Of a stretch of DNA of 64,000 nucleotides, positions 14,813 through 23,706 are shown in pieces. Numbering within the stretch: position 1 is the first letter of the stretch; every line of letters begins with the position of its first letter. Origin of the DNA: an uncultured Bacteroidales bacterium (GTDB taxonomy: Bacteria; Bacteroidota; Bacteroidia; Bacteroidales; P3); NCBI GenBank assembly GCA_947165255.1, contig CAMUZR010000003.1:1-64000 (forward strand). The letters are read 5' to 3'. The notes under the pieces were generated by a model. It saw nothing but the letters and a program-made list of their open reading frames with translations, was not told where the DNA came from and did not search any database. Both the position numbers and the translations under genes were made by a program.

Positions 14813-16228
14813 ATGCTGGTAGTGGAGGGGGCGCTGATACTCTCCTGCCTGATACCTGCGTTCCATTTCGCCGATGGCACGTGGCCCGCCATCACAGCCT
14901 CGGGGCTGTTCACCCTTTGCGTCGGCCTCCTGCTGGCCGTCACCTTCCGCCAGGCCCGCCGCATCACCGACAAGCGCATGGCCTATTTGCTGGTGGTGCT
15001 GATGTGGGTGGTGCTTTCGCTCTTCGGCACGTTGCCCTACCTGGCCACGGGTGTGACCACCTCGTTTGCCGACGCTCTGTTCGAGTCCACCTCGGGCACC
15101 ACTTCCACCGGAGCCACCATTTTCTCGGCAGTGGAGTGGCTGCCCGCTTCCATCCTCCTGTGGCGCAGCATGACGCAGTGGTTTGGCGGTTTCGGCATCG
15201 TGCTGCTGGTGCTAGCGCTGGTGCCCTCCATGGGCATTAATAAGTACAGTCTCTACACAGCCGAGGCCTCGGGCGCCGACAACACGGGCAAACAGACCAC
15301 CTCCATGGGGGCCACCGTCCGCCACACCCTTGGGGTCTATATCCTCCTCACCGGGCTCTTCATTCTGGTGCTGTGGAAGAGCGGCCTCCACGTGTGGGAC
15401 GCGGTTAACATCACCTTTACCAATATCTCCTCCGGCGGTTTTTCCATCTATAACAACAGTCTCGAACACCTCACCCACGCCCAGCAGTATATCGTGGCGC
15501 TCATTATGCTCTTCAGCGGCATCAACTTCTCTATGCTCTACTACTTCCTCACCCTCCAGTGGAACCGCCTAGAGGGCAAGCACGACCAGATCCGTTGCTA
15601 CCTTGCCACCTTCCTCCTGGGAGCCCTCTTTGTGGTGTTGGCGTTGGCACTGCGCATGGGCTACAGTTGGTCCGATGCCCTGCGGTGCGGTGTGGTGCAG
15701 ACCATTAGTGTGCTCACCACGACGGGGTCGCTGGTGGCGGACACCTCGCAATGGTGGGTGCCCATTACGTTTCTTTTTGTGGTGCTGATGCTCTGCGGCG
15801 GTATGGCCGGTGCCACCACCGGTGGCCTGAAAACCATGCGGGTGCTTATCCTGCTGCGCAACGTGCGCAAGATATTGCGCGACCGCCTCCATCCCCGTTC
15901 GGTCAATCCCGTCCGGCTCAACCGGAAACCCGTCTCTGAGGATATTATCACCAACGTGATGGTCATCTTCTTGGTTTATGCGGCTGTCATCTTTGTGGGC
16001 ATCATGTTGCTCATGCTCAGCGGTATCAACGCCACCGAATCCATCGGTGCGGCCATTGCCTGCACCACCAGTTATGGCCCCGGCCTTGGTACTTCGGGCG
16101 GATTCGGCTGCTATGTGGGATTCACCACCGTGGGCAAACTCATCTGCACCCTCCTGATGCTCATGGGCCGCCTCGAATGCCTCACCCTCCTCATCCTCTT
16201 CGTCCCCCGCTTCTGGTCCCGCGGATAG
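14813..16228 (+). CDS. TrkH-family potassium uptake protein, second copy, start uncertain
   Basis: This is a second TrkH-type channel subunit (471 residues from the ATG at 14813). Its pore loops are SGTTSTGAT, TNISSGGF, VLTTTGS and CTTSYGPG. The 17 in-frame codons before 14813 (..VKYILRFLGI) look like the start of the first membrane helix, but they follow a TAA at 14759 and have no start codon. An ATG at 14724 overlaps the previous stop as ATGA and is open in another frame until 14796. A one-base deletion between 14762 and 14795 (or an assembly error) would explain both. Otherwise the protein starts late at 14813. Confidence 0.8.
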   Translation: MLVVEGALILSCLIPAFHFADGTWPAITASGLFTLCVGLLLAVTFRQARRITDKRMAYLLVVLMWVVLSLFGTLPYLATGVTTSFADALFESTSGTTSTGATIFSAVEWLPASILLWRSMTQWFGGFGIVLLVLALVPSMGINKYSLYTAEASGADNTGKQTTSMGATVRHTLGVYILLTGLFILVLWKSGLHVWDAVNITFTNISSGGFSIYNNSLEHLTHAQQYIVALIMLFSGINFSMLYYFLTLQWNRLEGKHDQIRCYLATFLLGALFVVLALALRMGYSWSDALRCGVVQTISVLTTTGSLVADTSQWWVPITFLFVVLMLCGGMAGATTGGLKTMRVLILLRNVRKILRDRLHPRSVNPVRLNRKPVSEDIITNVMVIFLVYAAVIFVGIMLLMLSGINATESIGAAIACTTSYGPGLGTSGGFGCYVGFTTVGKLICTLLMLMGRLECLTLLILFVPRFWSRG

Positions 16229-16410
16229 CAGATGCGGCATTCCCCTTCTGTTCCATTACCTATCGGCTTGGTTTGTTTTTTCACAAAATGGTTGGCGGGC
16301 CAGGAAAAAGATTCCACACGCCGAGACACCGCATTGCCATGACAATGCCTGTAAACAACGTCGCGTTTAAAAAAAAGTACAATAATGTAAAAAGTATAGA
16401 AAAAAAGTAG

Positions 16411-16418
16411 TACTTTTG
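16411..16418 (+). promoter_or_regulatory. -7 promoter box ahead of ftsE
   Basis: TACTTTTG fits TAnnTTTG and ends 20 bases before the ATG at 16439. I see no good -33 element. The rest of the 210-bp gap (16229-16438) appears featureless. Confidence 0.55.
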
Positions 16419-16438
16419 CATTTTGAAATAATGCGTTT

Positions 16439-17113
16439 ATGGATACCCCTATCATATCACTTAAAGACGTTACTATCAGCCACGAAGAGGGGCCGCTACT
16501 GACTCACGTGAACCTCTGTATCAACCCCGGTGAGTTCGTCTACCTCATTGGCAAGAGCGGCGCAGGCAAGACTTCGCTGCTGCGCACTCTCTATGCCGAC
16601 CGCGAGATTGACGCAGGGGAGGCCCATGTGTGCGATTTTGACTTGGTGCACCTCAAACGCCGCCAGATTCCCCTGCTGCGTCGCCGCATTGGCATTGTCT
16701 TCCAGAACTTCCGCCTCTTGAGGGACCGCAACGTGCACGACAACCTGGCCTTTGTGCTGAAGGCCACCGGATGGAAAAATGCTGACATCGAGACCCAAAT
16801 CGAAAAGACACTGGCCGCCGTGGGCATTGCCGACAAGGCCGATGCCCGCGTTACGGGGCTCTCGGAGGGCGAACAGCAGCGCGTCGGCATCGCCCGCGCA
16901 CTGATTAACAATCCCGCCCTGCTCCTAGCCGACGAGCCGACAGGCAATTTGGACCCCAAGACCTCGTCGGACATTATGCAGTTGCTGGTGGACATCAACC
17001 GGCAGACAGGCACGACGATGCTGATTTCGTCACATGACTTCATGATGATAGATAAATACCAGTCGCGCATTTTGGTATGTGAAAACGGAACTATTACCGA
17101 CCCCCAACAATAA
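16439..17113 (+). CDS. ftsE: Cell division ATP-binding protein FtsE
   Basis: This ABC ATPase of the FtsEX complex (224 residues) works with membrane partner FtsX to control septal peptidoglycan hydrolases. Walker A is GKSGAGKT (about 38-45), the Q-loop is in GIVFQNFRLL, the signature is LSEGEQQR (about 141-148), Walker B is LLADEPTG and the H-loop is ISSHD. The FtsE-like marks are the short length and the FQNFRLL segment. No ftsX is adjacent, which I believe is common in Bacteroidota. A LolD-type role is less likely. Confidence 0.85.
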   Translation: MDTPIISLKDVTISHEEGPLLTHVNLCINPGEFVYLIGKSGAGKTSLLRTLYADREIDAGEAHVCDFDLVHLKRRQIPLLRRRIGIVFQNFRLLRDRNVHDNLAFVLKATGWKNADIETQIEKTLAAVGIADKADARVTGLSEGEQQRVGIARALINNPALLLADEPTGNLDPKTSSDIMQLLVDINRQTGTTMLISSHDFMMIDKYQSRILVCENGTITDPQQ

Positions 17114-17158
17114 AAAAAGTTTTTTTGCGTTACTAACCCAAAAAGAAATCACAATACG

Positions 17159-18229
17159 ATGAAGAAACATCTCTTGATAGTCCTGCTTGCCGTTCTAGTG
17201 GCCTTTCCGGCAGCCAACGTGCAAGCACAGTATCTTAAGAAGAAACCGACCACCGAAATTGCCCGCGAAGGCAATAACAAACGCCTCTGGCTACGCAGCA
17301 AGGCCGATACCAACTGGCATCCTACCCCCGGCGGCCTATATGAACAGGTGACCCTGCCTAACACTAAGAAGGGAAAGAAGGTTGAACCCATCATCGATGA
17401 AGGGGGAAAGCATAAGGTGCGCGAATCGGCCTACGACACGGTGTGGAAATTCACTGCCTTCGACGGCAAGAAATTCTATTTCGTAGACTACAACTACAAT
17501 AATTTCCGCCCGTTAAAATGGCTGCGCGACGACCAGCGCGACTGGGGCAATTTCGACCCCGTGATGGACTATCTGCGCAGTGCTGGCCGCATACCGATGC
17601 ACATGTGCGCGGTATTTGCCATCAACCCCTCCGTCACCGACCAGGACGAACGCGACGAGCTGATTGCCAACGCCCAGATGGAAGCCGTCATCTCGCTCGA
17701 CTATTTCCGCGACATCCTTATCGAGCTGGAAATGAAAAATAAAATCTCTTATAAGGTGGCCGAGGTAGACTGGCGCTACTGGAAAGGCGAGGACTACTAC
17801 AACCAGCCCCAGCCCGATGACCCTCTCATCCGTGTGGGTATCATCTGCGACTTCAGCTCTAAAAAAATCGACCTTCTGCCCAGTGCCGCCAAAGACGCAC
17901 GTTCGTTTGCCGAAATCAAGTTTTTCTCCAACGATGCCACTATCCAGGCTTCCTACATTCCCGAATTGGACGACCTGGCAAACTACCTAAAGCAGGAGAA
18001 AGGGCTGGAAGTGCTCCTGACCGGCTACTGCGACAACGTGGGAACCGAGGCCTACAATATGGGTCTCTCGCGTCAGCGCGCCGTAGAAATTAAGAAAGCC
18101 TTGATGAAACGCGGCATTGACGAACACCGCATCGAGATTATCGCCCGTGGCGAGGACGACCCCGTGGGCGACAACAACACACTCAGTGGCCGCTCAGCCA
18201 ACAATCGCGTAACTGTGAAGATACAATAG
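17159..18229 (+). CDS. OmpA-family protein with unrecognised N-terminal domain
   Basis: This 356-residue exported protein has a signal peptide of about 24 residues ending VQAQ. The C-terminal part (about 250-356) is an OmpA-like peptidoglycan-binding domain, seen in LLTGYCDNVGTEAYNMGLS, RQRAVEIKKALMKRGI and GRSANNRV. Residues of about 25-245 are rich in aromatic and charged residues (WKFTAFDGKKFYFVDYNYNN) and match no domain I recognise. It should tether the outer membrane or a periplasmic complex to peptidoglycan. The gene lies 45 bp after ftsE, which may be chance or may hint at an envelope role. Confidence 0.75.
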   Translation: MKKHLLIVLLAVLVAFPAANVQAQYLKKKPTTEIAREGNNKRLWLRSKADTNWHPTPGGLYEQVTLPNTKKGKKVEPIIDEGGKHKVRESAYDTVWKFTAFDGKKFYFVDYNYNNFRPLKWLRDDQRDWGNFDPVMDYLRSAGRIPMHMCAVFAINPSVTDQDERDELIANAQMEAVISLDYFRDILIELEMKNKISYKVAEVDWRYWKGEDYYNQPQPDDPLIRVGIICDFSSKKIDLLPSAAKDARSFAEIKFFSNDATIQASYIPELDDLANYLKQEKGLEVLLTGYCDNVGTEAYNMGLSRQRAVEIKKALMKRGIDEHRIEIIARGEDDPVGDNNTLSGRSANNRVTVKIQ

Positions 18230-18296
18230 TCGGGTCGGATTCAGTGTGGCCAACGCCCACAACCATTCGCTGCTTTAGACATTTGCCCCGACCGAA

Positions 18297-19220
18297 ATGA
18301 ATAGTAAAGAACTATACAAAACTTTATGCGAAACAGAGGGACACAACATCCCTCTGTTTTTGCAATATTGGTGGATGGACACCGTATGCCACGGCAAGCA
18401 GTGGGACGTAGCCTTGGCCCTGGACCGACAGGGCAACATATCGGCCGCCATGCCCTATCTCATTGGGTCCAAAATGGGGCTGCGCTATGTTTTACAGCCA
18501 CAGCTGACTCAATACAGCGGGCCTTGGTTCCGTACAGATTGCGACCAAACCCACGCCACTCGCCAACTCTGCAACCACTTCCGGAAACTCCGACTAACCA
18601 TTTTCAACCAAAACTTTGCCCCCAGCGTCACCGTGCTCAATGGTTGGGAAGGCTACCGTTCCACACCCCGCATCACCTACCGCATTGAAGACATCGGCGA
18701 CCCCCAACAGGTATTTGCCCATTTCGACAAGCGCCACCGTCAACGGCAGATACGCCATTGCGAGCACCTTCTGCACCCCGTCGAACTCTCGCCGGCCGAT
18801 TTTGCCGCCTTCCACACGCGCTACTGGCAGTCGCGCGGAGAGAAAGACCTCCTTTCGTCCGAATTCATGACGCGGGTAATCGGAACCGCACAGCAACGGA
18901 ATCAAGGGCTCTTGCTAGGGCTACAGGACGACCATGGCATTCTCAGGGCCGCCCGGTTTGTGGCCTACGACAGCCGTTGCGCCTATTCCCTCCTCTCTGC
19001 CCTCCATCCCGAGGGGCACCCCAACGGAGCCTCCCCCCTGCTCTTCTGGCAGATGATAGCAAAACTCTCTTCCCTCACCCGCAGCTTCGACTTCGAAGGA
19101 AGCATGGTCCCTAGCATAGCCTATTCCTACAGCCTCTACGGCGCCCAACCCACCACCTATTTCCAACTCACCCGCTGCCCCAACCCCCTCCTGCGCGCTT
19201 TGATAAAAAAGAAACTATGA
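18297..19220 (+). CDS. GNAT/FemAB-like acyltransferase-family protein
   Basis: This 307-residue soluble protein begins with the pattern CETEGHNIPLFLQYWWMD and includes a central DKRHRQRQIRH segment. The C-terminal GNAT half contains AARFVAYDSRCAYSLLSA. This layout is that of the BioF2-like/FemAB-like acetyltransferase group. The substrate cannot be inferred. It is the first gene of a run of five (18297-21776). Its TGA overlaps the ATG of the next gene by four bases, which implies translational coupling. Confidence 0.65.
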   Translation: MNSKELYKTLCETEGHNIPLFLQYWWMDTVCHGKQWDVALALDRQGNISAAMPYLIGSKMGLRYVLQPQLTQYSGPWFRTDCDQTHATRQLCNHFRKLRLTIFNQNFAPSVTVLNGWEGYRSTPRITYRIEDIGDPQQVFAHFDKRHRQRQIRHCEHLLHPVELSPADFAAFHTRYWQSRGEKDLLSSEFMTRVIGTAQQRNQGLLLGLQDDHGILRAARFVAYDSRCAYSLLSALHPEGHPNGASPLLFWQMIAKLSSLTRSFDFEGSMVPSIAYSYSLYGAQPTTYFQLTRCPNPLLRALIKKKL

Positions 19221-20185
19221 TACGCGACGACCTCCGCCATATCGACTACTTCTCACTAGACATCAGCGACTACAGCCGGAACTACATCCTGCGGTTGCTG
19301 CCCAATCTCGACTACTACCTTCAGATTTACGACCGCTGCATCTCTATACTGCTCTCAACCCTCCGTCGCCAACCCAGCCAACTCACCGTCGTCGACTACG
19401 GTGGCGGCCACGGCTTCCTCTCCTGCCTGCTGAAGGAGCGTGGGTTTGCCCGGGTCATCTACATCGACTTCAACCCCCAGGCAGCCTCCGCCGTCACGGC
19501 CGTCAGGCAATGCCTTGGCTACGGGCCGGACGTCATCCTGCAGGGCGATGCAGCAACCCTCCGCCTCTGGTGCCAGCAAAACGCAATCCGTCCCGACGGC
19601 CTCCTCGGCATGGACGTGATAGAGCATATCTATCGCCTCGACACTTTCTTTGCCGACCTCTATGCCATCGCGCCCATGCCCATGCTTTTCACCACCGGCT
19701 CCACCCCCTATAACCCCCATGTGGTCCGCCGACTCCACCGCGTGATGCGCTCAGACGAACACGGGCGTAACGGCCAGCCCGGATTCTGCCAGCTTCGCCG
19801 CCAATACCTGGCCGAGCACCTGCCTCAGTTTTCTGCCCAAGAGCTAGACTACTGGGCCGAGCACACTCGCGGACTCCGCTATGACGACCTCATTAAAGCC
19901 GTGGTATCGAAAACACCTGCCCCCGCCGTCGACCCCTACAACACTTGCGACCCCACCACAGGCAGTTGGACCGAACGCATTCTGCCCATCAAGGCCTATA
20001 GGCAATTACTGACCCCCTATGGTGCGCGGCTCTCGGTGACGGGAGGATTTTACAACACCCACCGTTCCCCCTTCAAAGCTCTCCCATCGCGCCTATTGAA
20101 CCTCATGCTGCGCATTGGAGGCAAAGGTTGCCTCTTCCTGGCTCCCTTTATCATTCTGCAAATTGACACCCCTGCTGCCTCATGA
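19217..20185 (+). CDS. SAM-dependent class I methyltransferase-like protein
   Basis: The protein has 322 residues. The SAM-binding motif I is VVDYGGGHGFLSCLL (about 55-69), motif II is YIDFNPQ and a motif III/IV region is LLGMDVIEHIYRLDTF. These are typical of small-molecule or lipid methyltransferases, not rRNA enzymes. The C-terminal half is less familiar. Its ATG overlaps the preceding stop (ATGA), and its own stop overlaps the rlmH start the same way. The substrate is unknown and may be shared with the GNAT-like neighbour. Confidence 0.75.
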   Translation: MIRDDLRHIDYFSLDISDYSRNYILRLLPNLDYYLQIYDRCISILLSTLRRQPSQLTVVDYGGGHGFLSCLLKERGFARVIYIDFNPQAASAVTAVRQCLGYGPDVILQGDAATLRLWCQQNAIRPDGLLGMDVIEHIYRLDTFFADLYAIAPMPMLFTTGSTPYNPHVVRRLHRVMRSDEHGRNGQPGFCQLRRQYLAEHLPQFSAQELDYWAEHTRGLRYDDLIKAVVSKTPAPAVDPYNTCDPTTGSWTERILPIKAYRQLLTPYGARLSVTGGFYNTHRSPFKALPSRLLNLMLRIGGKGCLFLAPFIILQIDTPAAS

Positions 20186-20655
20186 ACATCACGCTACTAG
20201 TCATTTCCAAGACCGATATAGCCTACCTCCAAGCAGGCATCGACGAATACTGCAAACGACTGAAACACTATGTCCGTTTCGACATAGAGGTAATCCCAGC
20301 CCTGAAAGACCAGAAAGGGGCAAGCCCCGACGAAATCAAAGAGCGCGAGGCAGCCCTCCTGCTGAAAAAGCTGCAAGGAGCCGACCGCGTAGTACTTTTG
20401 GACGAACACGGAAAAGAGCACACCTCCGTGGGCTTCGCCGAGTACCTACAGCGGCAGATGAATGCGGGTGTACGCTCTCTCGTCTTCGTAGTGGGCGGAG
20501 CCTTCGGCTTTGCACCCAGCGTCTATGCTGCCGCCCACGACAAAATATCGCTCTCACAAATGACCTTCAACCACCAGATGGTGCGGCTTTTTTTTGTAGA
20601 GCAGCTATACCGCGCCTTCACTATCCTGCGCCACGAGCCATACCACAACGGATAG
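20182..20655 (+). CDS. rlmH: 23S rRNA (pseudouridine(1915)-N(3))-methyltransferase RlmH
   Basis: This SPOUT-class enzyme methylates pseudouridine 1915 in helix 69 of 23S rRNA on assembled 70S ribosomes. The length of 157 residues is exact for the family. The SAM-binding knot is seen in LVFVVGGAFGFAPSVY, and the family C-terminus in NHQMVRLFFVEQLYRAFTI followed by RHEPYH. The start overlaps the upstream methyltransferase stop by four bases. Confidence 0.95.
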   Translation: MNITLLVISKTDIAYLQAGIDEYCKRLKHYVRFDIEVIPALKDQKGASPDEIKEREAALLLKKLQGADRVVLLDEHGKEHTSVGFAEYLQRQMNAGVRSLVFVVGGAFGFAPSVYAAAHDKISLSQMTFNHQMVRLFFVEQLYRAFTILRHEPYHNG

Positions 20656-20700
20656 GCCTGGAACAGAAATTGATATACCCACATTAAAAATTAGAACCTC

Positions 20701-21114
20701 ATGCAACTGAAACTGACCTACCACGAAGTAGAACACCTCATCGCCGAGAAATCGGGCAAAGAACTGCCCCTCTGTTTTGGCGGCCCCCACACCGTCCGCA
20801 TCAGCCATAAAGTGCCCCTGATGGGCTCTGTAGGCATCGACATTAACGTAGAGCGGGTACAGGGTTCCGATGTCATTCTCTCCTTTGGCGGCGGAGCGGG
20901 CATCGAATACATGCTGCGCGCAGCAATCACCCAGGCTCAGCAGCAAAATCCCAACGCCAACATGGTAGAACTTTTCGACGGAAACAAACTCAAACTCTCC
21001 CTAGGCAGCAACCCCAACCTCTCGTCCATGTTCGACAACATCACGCTGCAGGACATCCACTTCGACGAGCAGAGCATCATGATAGACTTCGTTCCCCGCG
21101 CCACATTTTCCTAA
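20701..21114 (+). CDS. Conserved-looking hypothetical protein (137 aa)
   Basis: This soluble protein has no signal peptide or membrane segment, and I do not recognise its family. Its regular alternation of beta-like stretches (VGIDINVERVQGSDVILSF, then IMIDFVPRA) suggests a small beta-rich fold. It lies 45 bp after rlmH. Its TAA overlaps the ATG of the MBL gene (taATG), so it belongs to the same operon. Confidence 0.7.
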   Translation: MQLKLTYHEVEHLIAEKSGKELPLCFGGPHTVRISHKVPLMGSVGIDINVERVQGSDVILSFGGGAGIEYMLRAAITQAQQQNPNANMVELFDGNKLKLSLGSNPNLSSMFDNITLQDIHFDEQSIMIDFVPRATFS

Positions 21115-21776
21115 TGCCACTCACCTATATCCACCACAGCTGTTTTGCCTACAGCGACCCCTCGTTCCTCCTAGTCTACGACTATTGGCGCGACCCCAAG
21201 GGACGGCTACAGCCTCTTCTTGACGAGGCTTTGGCCCAGAAAAAAGCGGTCTACTTTGCCATATCCCATTTCCACGAGGACCATTTCAACCCCGACATCC
21301 CCGAATGGTGCCGGCAGCACCAGCAGTGGCATCTGCTCCCCTCATACGACACGGTTCGACGCCGTCGGATCGACAAGAGCCTCCCGCTGGCAGTGCTGCG
21401 TTTTGGCGAAGTAGTCGAGACACCCCATTTCGTGCTTCACGCCTACCGTTCCACCGACGTGGGTGTCAGCACAGTCACAGTGCTGCGCGACGGAACAGCC
21501 CTCTACCACGCCGGCGACAACAACAACTGGTACTTCACCGATGAGGACAACCCCGATGCCGACCGCGTGAAAGTATCGCTGGACCAAATGGAGAAACTCT
21601 ACCTCTCCACCCTACGCGACATCCGGAAGGACTTTTCCCACATCGACCACGCCATGATTCCTGTGGACCCACGGCTGGAACAGGAAATGCTGCGCGGCCT
21701 CTTCCAATTCCTAAAGACCTTTAGCGTGGGCCAACTGCATCCCATGCACTTCTGCCTTCCGCAGGAAGAAGCCTAG
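21114..21776 (+). CDS. MBL-fold metallo-hydrolase-like protein
   Basis: This 220-residue protein carries the metallo-beta-lactamase metal-binding motif SHFHEDHF (about 45-52), a later GDNNNW and a C-terminal PMHF. It should be a cytoplasmic hydrolase of the UlaG/RomA-like branch. Its substrate is not deducible. It is last in the 18297-21776 operon and converges on the PlsC-like gene with only six bases between stops. Confidence 0.8.
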   Translation: MPLTYIHHSCFAYSDPSFLLVYDYWRDPKGRLQPLLDEALAQKKAVYFAISHFHEDHFNPDIPEWCRQHQQWHLLPSYDTVRRRRIDKSLPLAVLRFGEVVETPHFVLHAYRSTDVGVSTVTVLRDGTALYHAGDNNNWYFTDEDNPDADRVKVSLDQMEKLYLSTLRDIRKDFSHIDHAMIPVDPRLEQEMLRGLFQFLKTFSVGQLHPMHFCLPQEEA

Positions 21777-21782
21777 ACCCTC

Positions 21783-23030
21783 CTATTTCATTCCGTACCA
21801 CACATCCCTCAGCAGCATCAGCAGCCGCGGAGTGACGTGGATGCTGGCAATGCCCAGCGCCAGCACTCCCAAGGCCACCCAAAGCCCTTTGGTGCAAAGG
21901 AATACAACAAAGGCCACAATCATATAGAGAAACGTGGCAAAAAGCCTTATGCCGAAATTCACCGAACTGCGGAACTGGGGGTCCTTAATCTTAGACTTAG
22001 TAATGAGGTGTGTAGGCAAGTAGACAATCAGATTGCTCAGCAGCCAATAATTCCAGATAGGTACGATAGCCCACACCGTCAAGGCCACCGTCAGCAACGA
22101 GAGCAGCCCCTTGCCCCAATTCCAGCCTTTCGAGGCAAACCACAGCGGCACACCCCTGCGTTTCAAGTCGGCGGCAAAAGCAGCCCCCTCGGCATAAAGA
22201 GGAGCGCGCTCCTCCTCCGTCATCTGGGCAATCTGCTCGCTAATATGCTTTCGCGCCATAAAGCGACCCCAGGGGTCATTCTTCAGCCGCAATGCTTTCA
22301 GGGTTTCCTGGGTTTTCAGGTGGCAGTAGGCGTATTCATCCTCGTAATGGTCACGCGACGACACGTTGTGCATCTGGCTGCCCAAAGCCTCGGCCAAAGC
22401 CTCCCGCATCTGATTCAAAGCAACGGGCTCATTCGTATCGTACTCAGCCATGAAAGGCCGGACGTCAATCGGCTTGCCTATATTCAGACACACATTGTGG
22501 TACACATCCTCATAATCGTCATAGTCAATGCCCACAGGCACAATAAACAGTGGCTTGTCGCCCAACTCCTTCTGTGTGCCGCAGGCTATGCGGAACATAC
22601 CCTTCACCAAGGGCAGCATCTGGTGCTTGTCGTTGTGCGTACCCTCGGCCATGAGGCACAGCGGCACCCCCTTCTCCAACACCTCGCGCGAATTCTTGAA
22701 CACCTCGGCGTTGCGCGACAGCTGGTCCCGGCCGTCCCGAATGCGGTACACCGGACCTATGCGCAGAAAGTTCAAAGCCTTCGCCTGAGCCTTCTTCTGA
22801 AAGATATCGGCACGGGCCAGGAAAGCAATCGGCCGCGGCTTCACCAGCAGTATCAGCAAGGCATCCATCAAAGCATTCTGATGGCAGGGAGCAATAATAT
22901 AGGCCTCGTTTTCGGGCAGATTCTCCCGCCCCCTGACTGTCACCCTACGGTAGTGATTCCAAGTGCCATAGTCCACCAAGGGACGCAAAATGGCGTAAAA
23001 AAAGTTAAAATCGGCCAAAGTATTTTTCAT
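21783..23030 (-). CDS. PlsC-like 1-acylglycerol-3-phosphate acyltransferase family protein
   Basis: This membrane-associated acyltransferase (415 residues) probably acts on glycerolipids. The catalytic HX4D block is CHQNALMD (about 50-57), and the second block is MAEGTHNDKH (about 125-134). Two to four hydrophobic helices occupy the C-terminal 120 residues (TVALTVWAIVPIWNYWLLSN and others). The length exceeds minimal PlsC. I chose the ATG at 23030, because the longer frame would start with a TTG lying inside the -7 box. With that box only four bases upstream, the mRNA may be leaderless. Confidence 0.8.
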   Translation of the reverse strand: MKNTLADFNFFYAILRPLVDYGTWNHYRRVTVRGRENLPENEAYIIAPCHQNALMDALLILLVKPRPIAFLARADIFQKKAQAKALNFLRIGPVYRIRDGRDQLSRNAEVFKNSREVLEKGVPLCLMAEGTHNDKHQMLPLVKGMFRIACGTQKELGDKPLFIVPVGIDYDDYEDVYHNVCLNIGKPIDVRPFMAEYDTNEPVALNQMREALAEALGSQMHNVSSRDHYEDEYAYCHLKTQETLKALRLKNDPWGRFMARKHISEQIAQMTEEERAPLYAEGAAFAADLKRRGVPLWFASKGWNWGKGLLSLLTVALTVWAIVPIWNYWLLSNLIVYLPTHLITKSKIKDPQFRSSVNFGIRLFATFLYMIVAFVVFLCTKGLWVALGVLALGIASIHVTPRLLMLLRDVWYGMK

Positions 23031-23034
23031 GGTG

Positions 23035-23042
23035 CAAAAATA
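23035..23042 (-). promoter_or_regulatory. -7 box abutting the start codon
   Basis: On the reverse strand TATTTTTG matches TAnnTTTG and ends four bases before the ATG at 23030. Transcription would begin at or very near the start codon. Confidence 0.55.
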
Positions 23043-23081
23043 CAAAATAAAAATGACATTTTTGAGTTATTGAAGAAAAAT

Positions 23082-23690
23082 ATGAAGACTGTTATGAAAA
23101 GAACCCTCTCGGTAGCCATATACCTTCTGCTCCTCGCAACCGCCCTACCGCTTCAAGGCCAAATCGTTGCCGAGCGCAAAGTCCGTTTCGGCTCCATCCT
23201 GGACGGCGACACGGTTCCCTACTACCACCTCAAAGAGGTAAACATACTCGAATCCGCCTCCCTGCTTTCCGATTTAGAAATCCGCAAGAACCAAAAACTC
23301 ATCCGCAACGTCAAAAAAATGCTCCCCTACGCCAAGATAGGCAAACAGCGCCTCGACCAACTGGAACGCGAAGTGGCCCAATTGCCCAAAAAACAGCGCA
23401 AGGAAGCCATCAAGGCGGCCGAGAAGACCCTCCTGGCCGACTATAGCGACGAGCTCAAAGACTGCACCATCTCGCAGGGCAAAGTACTGCTCAAGCTCAT
23501 CGACCGAGAAACGGGGCGTACCTCCTACGTACTGGTCAACGAACTACGCGGAAAGCTGCGCGCCGGCGTCTACCAGACCTTCGCCCGTCTCTTCGGTTAC
23601 AACCTCAAAGCCAGCTACGACCCCAAGCACAACAAAGAGGACAACCTCATCGAGCGCATCGTCCTTTCCGTTGAGCGCGGCAAACTCTAA
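23082..23690 (+). CDS. DUF4294 domain-containing exported protein
   Basis: This 202-residue protein has a signal peptide of about 25 residues. It starts at 23082; an in-frame ATG at 23094 is an alternative. The DUF4294 hallmarks are RNVKKMLPYAKIGKQRLDQL, SQGKVLLKLIDRETG and YQTFARLFGYNLKASYDP. The family is widespread in Bacteroidota and its function is unknown. A long open frame running into it from 21837 is an antisense artefact of the acyltransferase gene. Confidence 0.85.
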   Translation: MKTVMKRTLSVAIYLLLLATALPLQGQIVAERKVRFGSILDGDTVPYYHLKEVNILESASLLSDLEIRKNQKLIRNVKKMLPYAKIGKQRLDQLEREVAQLPKKQRKEAIKAAEKTLLADYSDELKDCTISQGKVLLKLIDRETGRTSYVLVNELRGKLRAGVYQTFARLFGYNLKASYDPKHNKEDNLIERIVLSVERGKL

Positions 23691-23706
23691 CCCTCCTCCC
23701 CAACCC

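Noticed and set aside
17159..18229. GldN/PorN gliding or T9SS component
   Set aside because: It has the signal peptide and a comparable size, but the C-terminus is a clear OmpA domain and the GldN motifs are absent.
21837..23081. N-terminal 415 codons of a long forward frame leading into the DUF4294 gene
   Set aside because: It is antisense to the PlsC-like acyltransferase. A signal peptide begins only at 23082.
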